Source: Clostridia bacterium (lineage in GTDB: Bacteria > Bacillota > Clostridia > Oscillospirales > RGIG577). Taken from it: a stretch of 48,919 nucleotides of DNA. This document shows positions 16,500-24,753 of the stretch, piece after piece. Position 1 is the first letter of the stretch. Every line of letters begins with the position of its first letter. The stretch covers positions 1-48,919 of the forward strand of contig JAFWDJ010000041.1 in NCBI GenBank assembly GCA_017513095.1. The letters are read 5' to 3'. The notes under the pieces were generated by a model. The model had not been told where the DNA came from, ran no database searches, and saw only the letters and a list, made by a program, of their open reading frames with translations. Both the position numbers and the translations under genes were made by a program.

Positions 16500-17405
16500 A
16501 TGAAGGATTTCGACAAAGTGATAAAAAGAGTGACGGGCGGAAAAGGCGGCGAATCGTTTCTCATTTTAGGCAGCAAAAAGACGGCTGTCATCGATACGGG
16601 CGCGGCTTACTGCGCTTCGGTGCTCATTGAGAACCTCGAACGCGAGCTTTCGGGCCGCCCGCTCGACTATATATTCATAACGCATTCCCATTTCGACCAC
16701 GTCGGCGCGGTGGCGAACTTAAAGGAGCGCTGGCCCGAATCGAAGGTGCTGGGCGGCACGCACGCGGCCAATATCCTCTCCCGCCCCAACGCGAGAAAGC
16801 TTATAAGAAAACTCTCCGAGGGCGCAAAACAGCTCTTCGATCCCGAGGGAAAGTTCCCGCCCGTAAGCTACAACGACGACCTTCTCGTGTGCGACGTTCC
16901 CCTAAAGGAGGGCGACAGCGTATCCTTAGGCGATATAACCGTACGCGTGTACGACGCGCCGGGACATACGCGCTGCTCCGTTATGTTCCATCTTGAGGAG
17001 CTCGACATAAACTTTATGAGCGAGTCCGTGGGCGTCGTATTAAAGAGCGGCGACCGATTCCCCTCCTTCGTTACGAGCTACGACGACGCGATCGATACGA
17101 TAGAAAAGTGCAGACGCATAAACGCGCGCTATTTCGTTGTCCCCCACTCCACATATATAATGTCGCTTGACGAAATGCCCGACTTTTTCGATACGATGAT
17201 AAAAGTGGCAGGCAATTTAAAGGATAAGATATTAAGATACCACGACTCCGGCATGGACAACGACGCGATAGTCGGCGCGATAGTCAAGGAAATGGGCCCC
17301 ATCCTCCTTAAGAACAACCAGACCGAGGAGGCGTTCGCGCTCAATATGACGAACACCGTAAAGGTCGTTGTGCGCGATTTCAGGCCCGACGCCGAGGCAA
17401 AATAA
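16500..17405 (+). CDS. Metallo-beta-lactamase-fold hydrolase
   Basis: This 301-residue cytoplasmic protein has the MBL metal motif THSHFDHVG (His72, His74, Asp76, His77). It also has the downstream GHTRCS histidine, DINFMSESVG aspartate and VPHST histidine region. The last 100 residues are helical. The start MKDFDKVIK at 16500 follows AAGGAGG, which overlaps the end of the DUF4364 gene. MBL proteins of this type include hydroxyacylglutathione-hydrolase-like and other thioester or phosphoester hydrolases, and the substrate is not determined. Confidence 0.88.
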   Translation: MKDFDKVIKRVTGGKGGESFLILGSKKTAVIDTGAAYCASVLIENLERELSGRPLDYIFITHSHFDHVGAVANLKERWPESKVLGGTHAANILSRPNARKLIRKLSEGAKQLFDPEGKFPPVSYNDDLLVCDVPLKEGDSVSLGDITVRVYDAPGHTRCSVMFHLEELDINFMSESVGVVLKSGDRFPSFVTSYDDAIDTIEKCRRINARYFVVPHSTYIMSLDEMPDFFDTMIKVAGNLKDKILRYHDSGMDNDAIVGAIVKEMGPILLKNNQTEEAFALNMTNTVKVVVRDFRPDAEAK

Positions 17406-17418
17406 AAATAACGTCGAA

Positions 17419-17452
17419 AGCCCCGCATGAGTATCATGCGGGGCTTTTTTTT
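17419..17452 (+). terminator. Terminator of the DUF4364-MBL operon
   Basis: AGCCCCGCATGA and TCATGCGGGGCT form a twelve-pair stem with a three-base loop, followed by a run of eight T. Confidence 0.95.
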
Positions 17453-17461
17453 CGTGCAAAG

Positions 17462-17483
17462 CGCGGCGGCCGAAGCCGCCGCG
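17462..17483 (-). terminator. Hairpin after the flavoenzyme gene
   Basis: CGCGGCGGC and GCCGCCGCG pair around CGAA directly after the stop codon at 17497. The T tract on the minus strand is poor, so termination may rely on the next hairpin at 17419-17452. Confidence 0.5.
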
Positions 17484-17496
17484 TTAAATTTTATAC

Positions 17497-20286
17497 TTAG
17501 TCTATCTCGTCTCTGAACGTCTTTAAGAAGGTGCTCTTGTCGTAACGGCCGTAGATGAGCTTTGCAAGCACGTCTCTCGTGGGAACGCTCGCAACTACCT
17601 CGAAGCTCTTTAAGAGCAGATCGTTTACGCAGTACGCGCCGCCGATAACGTGTCTTACGGGAAGGTCGTTCCACGCGTCGTCAACGCTCGACTGAAGCTT
17701 TATCGTGGCAAAGCCGGGCTTCCACTTCTTATAGTCGAATTCGGTGGTGCTCTTTACCATGCTCGCCTGCTTCCTGTTGTAAAGATAGAGGAACATCTCC
17801 TGCATCTGCTTTTCCTCGGTCGAGGGATTGCCGAACAGATCGTGAGCTATGCGGTTGTTGTATTCGCCTATCTCTACTTTGGCATCGAGTATCTGAACGC
17901 CGTGGCGCGCGATCATTACCTTTGCGATGTTTCCGTCCTTTTGGAACTCGAACTCAGCGCCGAGCTTCTTCGGATAACCGCCGTCGCGGCCGATCTGCGT
18001 TGCCATTTCGGCGCCGGGACCGCCCAGGAGAAGCGCCGCACAGTACCAGCCGAGCTGCTTCTCATGGTAGCAGAGGATGTACATAACGGCCTCCTGATAC
18101 GGACGCGCGAACGACGGGTCGTGCACGTCACACGCTGAGATCATCACAACGGGCATTCTATACGGCTTTAAGGGCGCGGGAAGCGCCTTCTTTATAGCGT
18201 CGGGATCGGTCATGTAGAGCATATATAAGCCCTCCTGATTTGCCATCATGGAGTAGCTTATGAACTTCTTGAGCATCGGAACGGAAGCAGCGAAGCCGAA
18301 CTCCTCGTCCTTCTTTACGAAGAGGTTTCTCGCTACCTCGTAGCCCGTCTTCGTTGCGGGAGCTATAACGCCCGAGCGAACGGCGTTGCCGACCGCGTAG
18401 ACCTCTATGCCCTTTTCCTTAAGCTCGGTATAAAGCGCGTTGTTCGGCTTTTCTCCGAGCGAAAGAACAACGGCGTCTGCGGGTACGGTCACGTCCTGTT
18501 CGTTTTCAAGATTAGTAAGCACAACGCCGTCGGCCGTTATCTCCTTTAAGGAGTGGAGCATCATGAACTTCACGCCGTATTTTCTCAGTCTCATCGAAAC
18601 GTCGCCCACGTTGGTGGCGTTCGCGCCCTGTCCGGGTCTCTTTACCATGTCGGCGATAATTACCTTATTGCCCGCAGCGCAGAGATATTCCGCCGTCTCA
18701 AGGCCGGTAAGGCCCGCGCCTACGAGCACAACGTTCTTGTCCTTGATTTCGGTCTTCCCCGAGAGCACATCTTCAACGGTGAATACGTTGTCGTTCTTAA
18801 TGCCGGGGATCGTGTCGGGCACTACGGGGAGCGCGCCGGTCGCGATGATGACTGCGTCGGGCGACTGCGCCTCTATGTCGGCAGCCGTAACCTCGCAGCC
18901 GAGCTTTACATTTACGCCGAGACGCTCAAACTCGTTCACGTAATAATCGGTCACCCACTGCATACGCTCCTTGTGCGGGGGCACCTTCGCAAGATTAACG
19001 GCGCCGCCGAGCTTATCTGCCTTTTCGCAGAGCGTTACGTCTACGCCGCGGATTGCAAGCGTCTGAGCGGCAATCATGCCGGCGGGGCCGCCGCCTACTA
19101 CTATCGCCTTATGATTTCCCGTGTCGGGCTTTTCAAAGCCGTATTTATATTCGCGGCCGAGACGCGGGTTTACTGCGCACTCGAACGGCACGCCCTTCAT
19201 CATATCCTGCATAAGGCTTCCGAAGCAGTGCATACAGGAGATACACTTTCTTATCTCCTTCTCGCGGCCTTCCTGCATCTTTCTGCCCCAGTCCTCGTCG
19301 GCAAGCCAGCTTCTGCCGGACGCCACGAAGTCAACGATGCCCTTTTCAACGTAGGAATTCGCAACCTCGGGCTCGCGGATAACGGAAACGGCGATAACGG
19401 GCAGCGAAACGCTGTCCTTAACAGCCTTTATAAGGTCGCCTCTCCAGCCCTGCGGGAAGGATATCGGCTCAATGGAAGTAACGCCCGTCTCGTACATGCC
19501 GCAGGTAACGTCGAGCGCGTCTATGCCGAGCTTTTCAAGCGCCTGCGAAATCTTTATGCCCTCTTTAAGGTCGATATACGGCTCCTTTACGCCCGTCTGA
19601 TTTAAGAATTCATCGACGGTAAGGCGAACGCTTATCGGGAAGTCGGGGCCGCACTTTTCGCGGATTCCCGTGATTATCTCGGTTATAAAGCGCATACGGT
19701 TCTCAAAGCTGCCGCCGTATTCGTCGTCGCGCTTATTCGTATAGGGGCTTAAGAACTGATTGATAAGATAGCCGTGCGCAGCATGGATCTCAACGCCGTC
19801 GCAGCCTGCCTTCTTAACTCTTACCGCACCGTCGATGAACTGCCGAACGAGCTCTTTTACCTCGCTGTTTTCAAGCGCTCTCGTGGGCTGACGCGAAAGC
19901 TTGCACTCGATAGCGGAAGGCGCGGTGCAAAACGGCTCGGAATTGAGCTTTATCATGCCCTCGCGGCCGGGATGCTGAAGCTGTATGAATATCTTCGCAC
20001 CGTGTCTCTGTACCGCCTGCGCAAGACGCGAGAGCGGCTCTATGTGTCTGTCCTTCGTTACGGAAAGCTGGCAGAGAGCGCCGGGGCCGTGCTCGTCGTT
20101 TATACGCGTGATGCCCGTTATGATAAGGCCGGCGCCGCCCTTCGCGCGCGCCTCATAATAGGCTATCATGTCCTCCGACGGCGTGCCGTCAAGGTTGGCA
20201 AGGCCGTGCTCCATAGCCGTCATGACAAGACGGTTCTTTATCTCCAGTTTTCCTATCTTTCCTTTCTCAAAAAGCTTTGAATACAT
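17497..20286 (-). CDS. Old-Yellow-Enzyme/enoate reductase-type flavoenzyme fused to an acetoacetate-decarboxylase-like domain
   Basis: At 929 residues it is about 260 longer than usual family members. Residues 1-340 are an FMN TIM barrel (ENRMRF at 195-200, EIHAAHGYLINQFLSP). A 4Fe-4S site follows (C348xxCxxC, then Cys370). Residues 393-660 hold FAD and NAD(P) Rossmann motifs (GGGPAG at 398-403, VGAGLTGLE at 522-530). This matches 2,4-dienoyl-CoA reductase, BaiCD and enoate reductases. The extra tail (about 670-929) looks like acetoacetate decarboxylase, with GYPKKLGAEFEF placing Lys773/Lys774 where the Schiff-base lysine pair lies. The start MYSKLFEKG at 20286 follows GGAGG by seven bases. 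The substrate is unknown. Confidence 0.88.
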   Translation of the reverse strand: MYSKLFEKGKIGKLEIKNRLVMTAMEHGLANLDGTPSEDMIAYYEARAKGGAGLIITGITRINDEHGPGALCQLSVTKDRHIEPLSRLAQAVQRHGAKIFIQLQHPGREGMIKLNSEPFCTAPSAIECKLSRQPTRALENSEVKELVRQFIDGAVRVKKAGCDGVEIHAAHGYLINQFLSPYTNKRDDEYGGSFENRMRFITEIITGIREKCGPDFPISVRLTVDEFLNQTGVKEPYIDLKEGIKISQALEKLGIDALDVTCGMYETGVTSIEPISFPQGWRGDLIKAVKDSVSLPVIAVSVIREPEVANSYVEKGIVDFVASGRSWLADEDWGRKMQEGREKEIRKCISCMHCFGSLMQDMMKGVPFECAVNPRLGREYKYGFEKPDTGNHKAIVVGGGPAGMIAAQTLAIRGVDVTLCEKADKLGGAVNLAKVPPHKERMQWVTDYYVNEFERLGVNVKLGCEVTAADIEAQSPDAVIIATGALPVVPDTIPGIKNDNVFTVEDVLSGKTEIKDKNVVLVGAGLTGLETAEYLCAAGNKVIIADMVKRPGQGANATNVGDVSMRLRKYGVKFMMLHSLKEITADGVVLTNLENEQDVTVPADAVVLSLGEKPNNALYTELKEKGIEVYAVGNAVRSGVIAPATKTGYEVARNLFVKKDEEFGFAASVPMLKKFISYSMMANQEGLYMLYMTDPDAIKKALPAPLKPYRMPVVMISACDVHDPSFARPYQEAVMYILCYHEKQLGWYCAALLLGGPGAEMATQIGRDGGYPKKLGAEFEFQKDGNIAKVMIARHGVQILDAKVEIGEYNNRIAHDLFGNPSTEEKQMQEMFLYLYNRKQASMVKSTTEFDYKKWKPGFATIKLQSSVDDAWNDLPVRHVIGGAYCVNDLLLKSFEVVASVPTRDVLAKLIYGRYDKSTFLKTFRDEID

Positions 20287-20356
20287 TCGCGCACCTCCGA
20301 ATATTATTTGATTTGCGGCTTTTGCCGCTTTGTTCACAGAATTTCTTATTAAGAAT

Positions 20357-20385
20357 ATTTTAACATAAACAAGAATACCATACAA
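20357..20385 (-). promoter_or_regulatory. Promoter of the flavoenzyme gene
   Basis: Minus strand: TTGTAT, 17-bp spacer, TAAAAT. A GCGGC/GCCGC hairpin (20315-20328) lies in the leader. Confidence 0.6.
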
Positions 20386-20406
20386 GAATTTTTTACTATA
20401 TGCACA

Positions 20407-20438
20407 AAAAAAGATAAGAGCGCCGCTCTTATCTTTTT
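20407..20438 (-). terminator. Terminator of the ftsEX-M23-S41 operon
   Basis: AAAGATAAGAGCG and CGCTCTTATCTTT pair with a one-base centre. A T-run follows on the minus strand, directly after the S41 protease stop codon. Confidence 0.85.
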
Positions 20439-20449
20439 GTTTAAGTGTT

Positions 20450-21670
20450 TTATTGTCCGCGCAGAATTTCAAACGCCGCCCTAAGCTGCGGGTCCTCGGT
20501 CTCATCCATCGCGAACATATGCCTGCGAAGGTCGCCGGGCATCTCAACGACTACGTCCGGCTCTATCCCCGTGCCCTCGAAGTTCGTGCCCGATGCCGAA
20601 TAGAACATCTCGGTCACTATGGATATCGCACCGCCGTCGCTTAACGGATACGTCGATATAGCGCAGCCCTTGCCGTACGTCGTCGTGCCTACTATTTTGG
20701 CCTTGTCATAGTCACGAAGCGACCCCGCGAAAAGCTCGGCCGCGCTCGCCGTCGATTCGTTCACGACAACGCACATCGGCAAATCTATCTCGGAGGCGTC
20801 GGAGGTATATACGCTCTCGCTTCCCTCCTTGTCGACGAGCTTTACTATATCGCCCTCGGGCAGTATCTCGTCGAGCACGCTCACAATAGCCTCAAGCGAG
20901 CCTCCGGTGTTGTTTCGAAGGTCGAATATTATGCCTTTAGGCGCTCCGTCCGCGCTCATCTCGGACAGCGCGTCAAGCGCCTTTTTAAAGCCCTCGTACG
21001 TCACGTCGTTGAAGCTTCTGATACGGATGTACGCGATATCGCCGCCAAGCATCCTGTACGTCACGGAGTCGAGGTTAATGGTCTTTCTCGTAATCACGAG
21101 CGGTATCTCTTCGCCGTCGCGCATTATAACGAGGCTTACGTCTGTGTCGGCCTCGCCCAAAACGAGATCGACGCCGTTCTCAAAGCCCACCTCGTAAACG
21201 CTCGTGCCGTCCACCTCGGTTATTATATCGCCCACGAGAATGCCCGCCTGCTGCGCCGGAGAATTGTCGTAGACCTCGATTATTTCGATTAGATCGTCGT
21301 CCGTTGCGGTGGCAGTAACGCCTATGCCCGTGAAATGACCCGCTCTGTCCTCTCTTTGAAGGGCCATGCCCTCGGCGTTCGTATAATACGAATACGGGTC
21401 GCCAAGCCCCCTTACGTACGTAAACAGGGCTATATCCTCCATCATATCGTAATTTATGTCGGTCTCGCCCTCGGGGTTTAAGTAATTCTCTTCAAGGATT
21501 GAGTTTATTTCGCTTACCTTATGGGCGAAGCTCCGATCTTTTACTCCCGCCGCGTCGGTCGGAGAATAGACGCGGAAGAACCATCCGCACGCGCCCGCAG
21601 TGATTACAAAGACAAGCACCATCGCCCAAATGAGCGTACCTATGCTGACTTTCTTTTTATCGTTGTTCAT
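20450..21670 (-). CDS. C-terminal processing peptidase (S41 family)
   Basis: This 406-residue membrane-anchored serine protease has a hydrophobic segment at about 11-27, a PDZ domain (about 115-195, GIGVTATATDD) and the S41 catalytic domain. The Ser-Lys dyad is Ser309 in NESTASAAE and Lys334 in TYGKG. The residue four after the Lys, often Gln in CtpB-like enzymes, is Ile here. The internal ATG at 21670, with AAAGG ten bases upstream, is preferred over an in-frame TTG at 21688. It is the last gene of the ftsE-ftsX-M23 operon, so it probably processes envelope proteins outside the membrane. Confidence 0.92.
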   Translation of the reverse strand: MNNDKKKVSIGTLIWAMVLVFVITAGACGWFFRVYSPTDAAGVKDRSFAHKVSEINSILEENYLNPEGETDINYDMMEDIALFTYVRGLGDPYSYYTNAEGMALQREDRAGHFTGIGVTATATDDDLIEIIEVYDNSPAQQAGILVGDIITEVDGTSVYEVGFENGVDLVLGEADTDVSLVIMRDGEEIPLVITRKTINLDSVTYRMLGGDIAYIRIRSFNDVTYEGFKKALDALSEMSADGAPKGIIFDLRNNTGGSLEAIVSVLDEILPEGDIVKLVDKEGSESVYTSDASEIDLPMCVVVNESTASAAELFAGSLRDYDKAKIVGTTTYGKGCAISTYPLSDGGAISIVTEMFYSASGTNFEGTGIEPDVVVEMPGDLRRHMFAMDETEDPQLRAAFEILRGQ

Positions 21671-21730
21671 ACACCATTGGCCTTTCAAAAAAATATACGC
21701 CGTGTATAATCTACGCGGCGTATCGAATAT

Positions 21731-22906
21731 TTATGAGAAATAATTCATCGGATTTACAAGCGATCCGTTTATTCTGATTTCAAAATGAAGGTGATTGCCG
21801 GTGGCGTATCCCGTCGCGCCGACTGCGCCGACCTGCTGTCCCTTCGTTACGGTCTGTCCCGTCGAAACGCTTCGTGAGCTCATGTGAGCGTAGAGCGTAG
21901 TCCTGCCGCCTCCGTGGTCTATTACAACGTAGTTGCCGTAGGCGCCGTTCTTCGTCGAGGTGATGACGGTGCCCGCGTTCGCCGCCACTATCTTCGTTCC
22001 CTTAGGAGCCGGTATGTCAATGCCCGTATGAAGCTTATACACCTTCAGCGTGGGATGGAAGCGCATGCCGAAGCCCGACGACACCGTCGTATGTCCGGGG
22101 AGCGGCCATCCGAACACGCCGCCGACGTATTCCTTTACGGCCTGCGTTTTCTTCTGCTCGGCAAGTATCCTGTCGATCTCCGCCTGTACCTGATTTGCTT
22201 CCTTCTCGGCTATCGAATACTGCTCCTTTAAATACGCCTCGTCGTTTGCGAGCTTATCTATAATAGCCTGACTTTCGGCGCTCTTTTCTTCAAGCTCGCG
22301 CTGCTTCTCCAGGACCTCGGCCCTCGCCGACTCGGTCTCGGCAAGGCTTGCTTCAAGCTCCGCCTTCGCAGCTTTAAGCTGAGCGCTCGTTGCCTTCATC
22401 TCGTCAATAAGGCGGTTGTCGCGCTCCATAATGCTCGTTACGAACTCCATGCGCGTAAGAAATGCAAAATACGACGTTGACTCCAAAAGTACCTCAAGAT
22501 ATGAGGATTCGCCGTCCTCGTACATCACGCGCACGCGCGTCTTGAACTGCGCTATCTGGTTTTCGAGCTTTATCTGAAGCTCGTCTATCTCCGCCTGCTT
22601 TTCGGCTATCTGCCCCTCGTAATCGGCGATAAGGCCGTTTAACGTCTTTATCTCCTGCTCGGTAAGCGATATCTCCTGCTCAAGCATATCCTTGTACGCC
22701 ATCTCTTTGCTCTTGTCGTTCTTAATGGCGGAAAGCTCGCTTTGAATCTTCGATTTCTGCGAGGCAAGAGACGAAAGCTGATTTTTCTTTGATGAAATAT
22801 CATTGGCCGCTGACGCATACATATTTGTCGCCATAGGCACAACGGCCATGATAAGGAACGCAGCCACGACAATCGCCGCGACGACCGCTATCCATTTTTT
22901 CTTCAT
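21731..22906 (-). CDS. EnvC-like coiled-coil M23 murein hydrolase or activator
   Basis: The 391-residue exported protein has an N-terminal membrane/signal segment (about 5-27), a long coiled coil (about 35-265, rich in Q, E and K) and a C-terminal M23 domain. LHTGIDIPAPKG, GYATG and NHLHFEI carry the zinc ligands, so the peptidase appears intact, unlike degenerate EnvC activators. In FtsEX systems such a protein is the periplasmic or extracytoplasmic partner that FtsX gates. The gene directly follows ftsX by 16 bp, which supports that role. Confidence 0.93.
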   Translation of the reverse strand: MKKKWIAVVAAIVVAAFLIMAVVPMATNMYASAANDISSKKNQLSSLASQKSKIQSELSAIKNDKSKEMAYKDMLEQEISLTEQEIKTLNGLIADYEGQIAEKQAEIDELQIKLENQIAQFKTRVRVMYEDGESSYLEVLLESTSYFAFLTRMEFVTSIMERDNRLIDEMKATSAQLKAAKAELEASLAETESARAEVLEKQRELEEKSAESQAIIDKLANDEAYLKEQYSIAEKEANQVQAEIDRILAEQKKTQAVKEYVGGVFGWPLPGHTTVSSGFGMRFHPTLKVYKLHTGIDIPAPKGTKIVAANAGTVITSTKNGAYGNYVVIDHGGGRTTLYAHMSSRSVSTGQTVTKGQQVGAVGATGYATGNHLHFEIRINGSLVNPMNYFS

Positions 22907-22922
22907 GTTTATCTCCTTTGGG

Positions 22923-23810
22923 TTAAACTCTGAGGTATTTCCTCATGGCGAAGGCGCTGCCCGCAACGCCGACTATAATGCCGACGCCGTAGAAAATAAG
23001 CGCAAGCCTTCCGCTTATAACGTTAAAGTCGAGGAGCTTAACGATATTTATGCCCTCAAAAACGTTGTCAACGAAATAAGTGTAAAGGTACCACGAGCAA
23101 AAATACGCGAGAGACGCCGCAACGAGGCCGATTATAAGGCCCTCTATGACGAACGGCCACCGAATGAACCAGTTCGTGGCTCCCACGAATTTCATTATGT
23201 TTATCTCCTTGCGCCGCGCCACGGTCGCGAGGCGTATCGTATTGTAAATAATGAATACGGACAGCGCAAGAAGTATGATAAAGAACGCGAACGCCGCGAT
23301 CGAGAATACGTTTCTTAAGCTTATTATGTTGTTCGTTACGAATTCGTTATGGCGCACCTTTATGATGCCGGGTATCATTTTAACGGCATCGGCAACGGCG
23401 GTGCTGTCCTCTATGTCGTCCACGAAAATGCGGAACGAATGGCGAAGCGGGTTGTCGCTTTCAAGCTCGGCCATGATATCCTCGGCGCCCTCGAGCTGAT
23501 CCTCGAAGGTGTGAAGCGCCTCGGTATTCGATACGAATATGCTTTCCTTAACGTGAGGAACGGCGTCGATAACGTATTTAAGGTCCTGCGCCTCCTCGAT
23601 GGTGAGTATCTCGTCAACGAACGCTACTATTTCGTCCTGTTCCTCGATATTCTGAAGATTTAAGTCGATATTCTCGGTAGTCAGAAGGAATATGCCGATG
23701 ATAACGAGGCACGAAAGCAGTATCGCGATCGACGCAATGCCCATAAAGCCCTGTGTGAAGGTGTTCTTAAGACCCTCTTTTATAAAGTAGAACGCGTTTA
23801 TTCTTTTCAT
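22923..23810 (-). CDS. ftsX: Cell division ABC transporter permease-like protein FtsX
   Basis: The 295 residues have four predicted membrane helices. One is near the N terminus (about 22-44) and three are in the C-terminal half, with a large extracytoplasmic loop of about 120 residues between the first and second. RRKEINIMKFVGATNWFIR is the cytoplasmic coupling region typical of FtsX/MacB proteins. FtsX transmits ATP hydrolysis by FtsE to a peptidoglycan hydrolase. Its start overlaps the ftsE stop by four bases (ATGA). Confidence 0.96.
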   Translation of the reverse strand: MKRINAFYFIKEGLKNTFTQGFMGIASIAILLSCLVIIGIFLLTTENIDLNLQNIEEQDEIVAFVDEILTIEEAQDLKYVIDAVPHVKESIFVSNTEALHTFEDQLEGAEDIMAELESDNPLRHSFRIFVDDIEDSTAVADAVKMIPGIIKVRHNEFVTNNIISLRNVFSIAAFAFFIILLALSVFIIYNTIRLATVARRKEINIMKFVGATNWFIRWPFVIEGLIIGLVAASLAYFCSWYLYTYFVDNVFEGINIVKLLDFNVISGRLALIFYGVGIIVGVAGSAFAMRKYLRV

Positions 23811-24484
23811 AAGAGTCCGCCACCAACCTTATCATAAAGAAGCTTGCCGCCGTCAAGCTGGATTACGCGCTTGTTCATCCTTTTAACGAGGCTTAATTCG
23901 TGCGTAACGACGATTATCGTCGTGCCGCGGTCGTTTATCGCCTGGAACAGGTCCATAATCTCGCGCGACATGTTGGGATCGACGTTTCCGGTGGGCTCGT
24001 CCGCTATAAGTATGGACGGCGAATTTATAATTGCCCTCGCAATGGCCACGCGCTGCTGCTCGCCGCCCGAAAGCTGGGTGGGATACGCCTTCGCCTTATG
24101 CGTAAGTCCCACGAGCGAAAGCACGTGGGGCACTCTCGCGCGTATCTCCTTCGCGGGCGCGTTTACTATGCGCATTGCGAAGGCCACGTTTTCATATACG
24201 GTCTTGTTGTCGATAAGTCTGAAGTCCTGGAATACGACTCCAACGGTCCTTCGAAGATACGGTATCTGGCTGTTTCTAAGCGTTTTCAGCCTGTATTTAT
24301 TTACGACCACCTCGCCCGAATCAAAGGCTTCCTGACGTGTGATGAGCTTTGTTATCGTGGTTTTGCCCGCGCCCGAAGCGCCTATTATAAACACAAATTC
24401 GCCCTGATCTATTCTGAAGCTGACGTCCTCGAGCGCCTTTGTGCCGTTTGCGTATGTTTTGGTGACATTGTTAAACAGTACCAT
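23807..24484 (-). CDS. ftsE: Cell division ATP-binding protein FtsE
   Basis: The 225-residue ATPase carries Walker A GASGAGKT (35-42), the Q-loop VVFQDFRL, the signature LSGGEQQ (138-144) and Walker B with Asp162 and Glu163 in [11 protein letters not shown]. The start MVLFNNVTK at 24484 was chosen because GGGGG lies seven bases upstream, which gives the normal FtsE length. It heads the envelope operon. Confidence 0.96.
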   Translation of the reverse strand: MVLFNNVTKTYANGTKALEDVSFRIDQGEFVFIIGASGAGKTTITKLITRQEAFDSGEVVVNKYRLKTLRNSQIPYLRRTVGVVFQDFRLIDNKTVYENVAFAMRIVNAPAKEIRARVPHVLSLVGLTHKAKAYPTQLSGGEQQRVAIARAIINSPSILIADEPTGNVDPNMSREIMDLFQAINDRGTTIIVVTHELSLVKRMNKRVIQLDGGKLLYDKVGGGLL

Positions 24485-24552
24485 TTTCAGACCCCCTTTT
24501 TCCCTGCGAAACCGCAGCCTACAAACGGTCCTATTTTTCACCGATTATCGCT

Positions 24553-24581
24553 ATTATAATAATTATGCGCCCAATTTTCAA
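24553..24581 (-). promoter_or_regulatory. ftsE: Promoter of the ftsEX operon
   Basis: Minus strand: TTGAAA, 17-bp spacer, TATAAT. It marks the left limit of the accessory locus. The rest of 24,582-24,753 holds no gene and no convincing T-tract terminator for the last locus gene, only a weak CGCGG/CCGCG stem near 24,731-24,748. Confidence 0.85.
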
Positions 24582-24753
24582 GCAAAAATCGCTCTCAAGG
24601 TGTAAAATTCACATAACATTCACAAAAAGAAATTATTTATTCACAATATCCCCGGTGCGTAAAAATTTTGATACGCCCGGCTGATAAACGACGCAAACAC
24701 AGGCGGTTTACGTTAGTTTGACGCATTCTGCGCGGGTTTTGTTCCGCGGGGGA

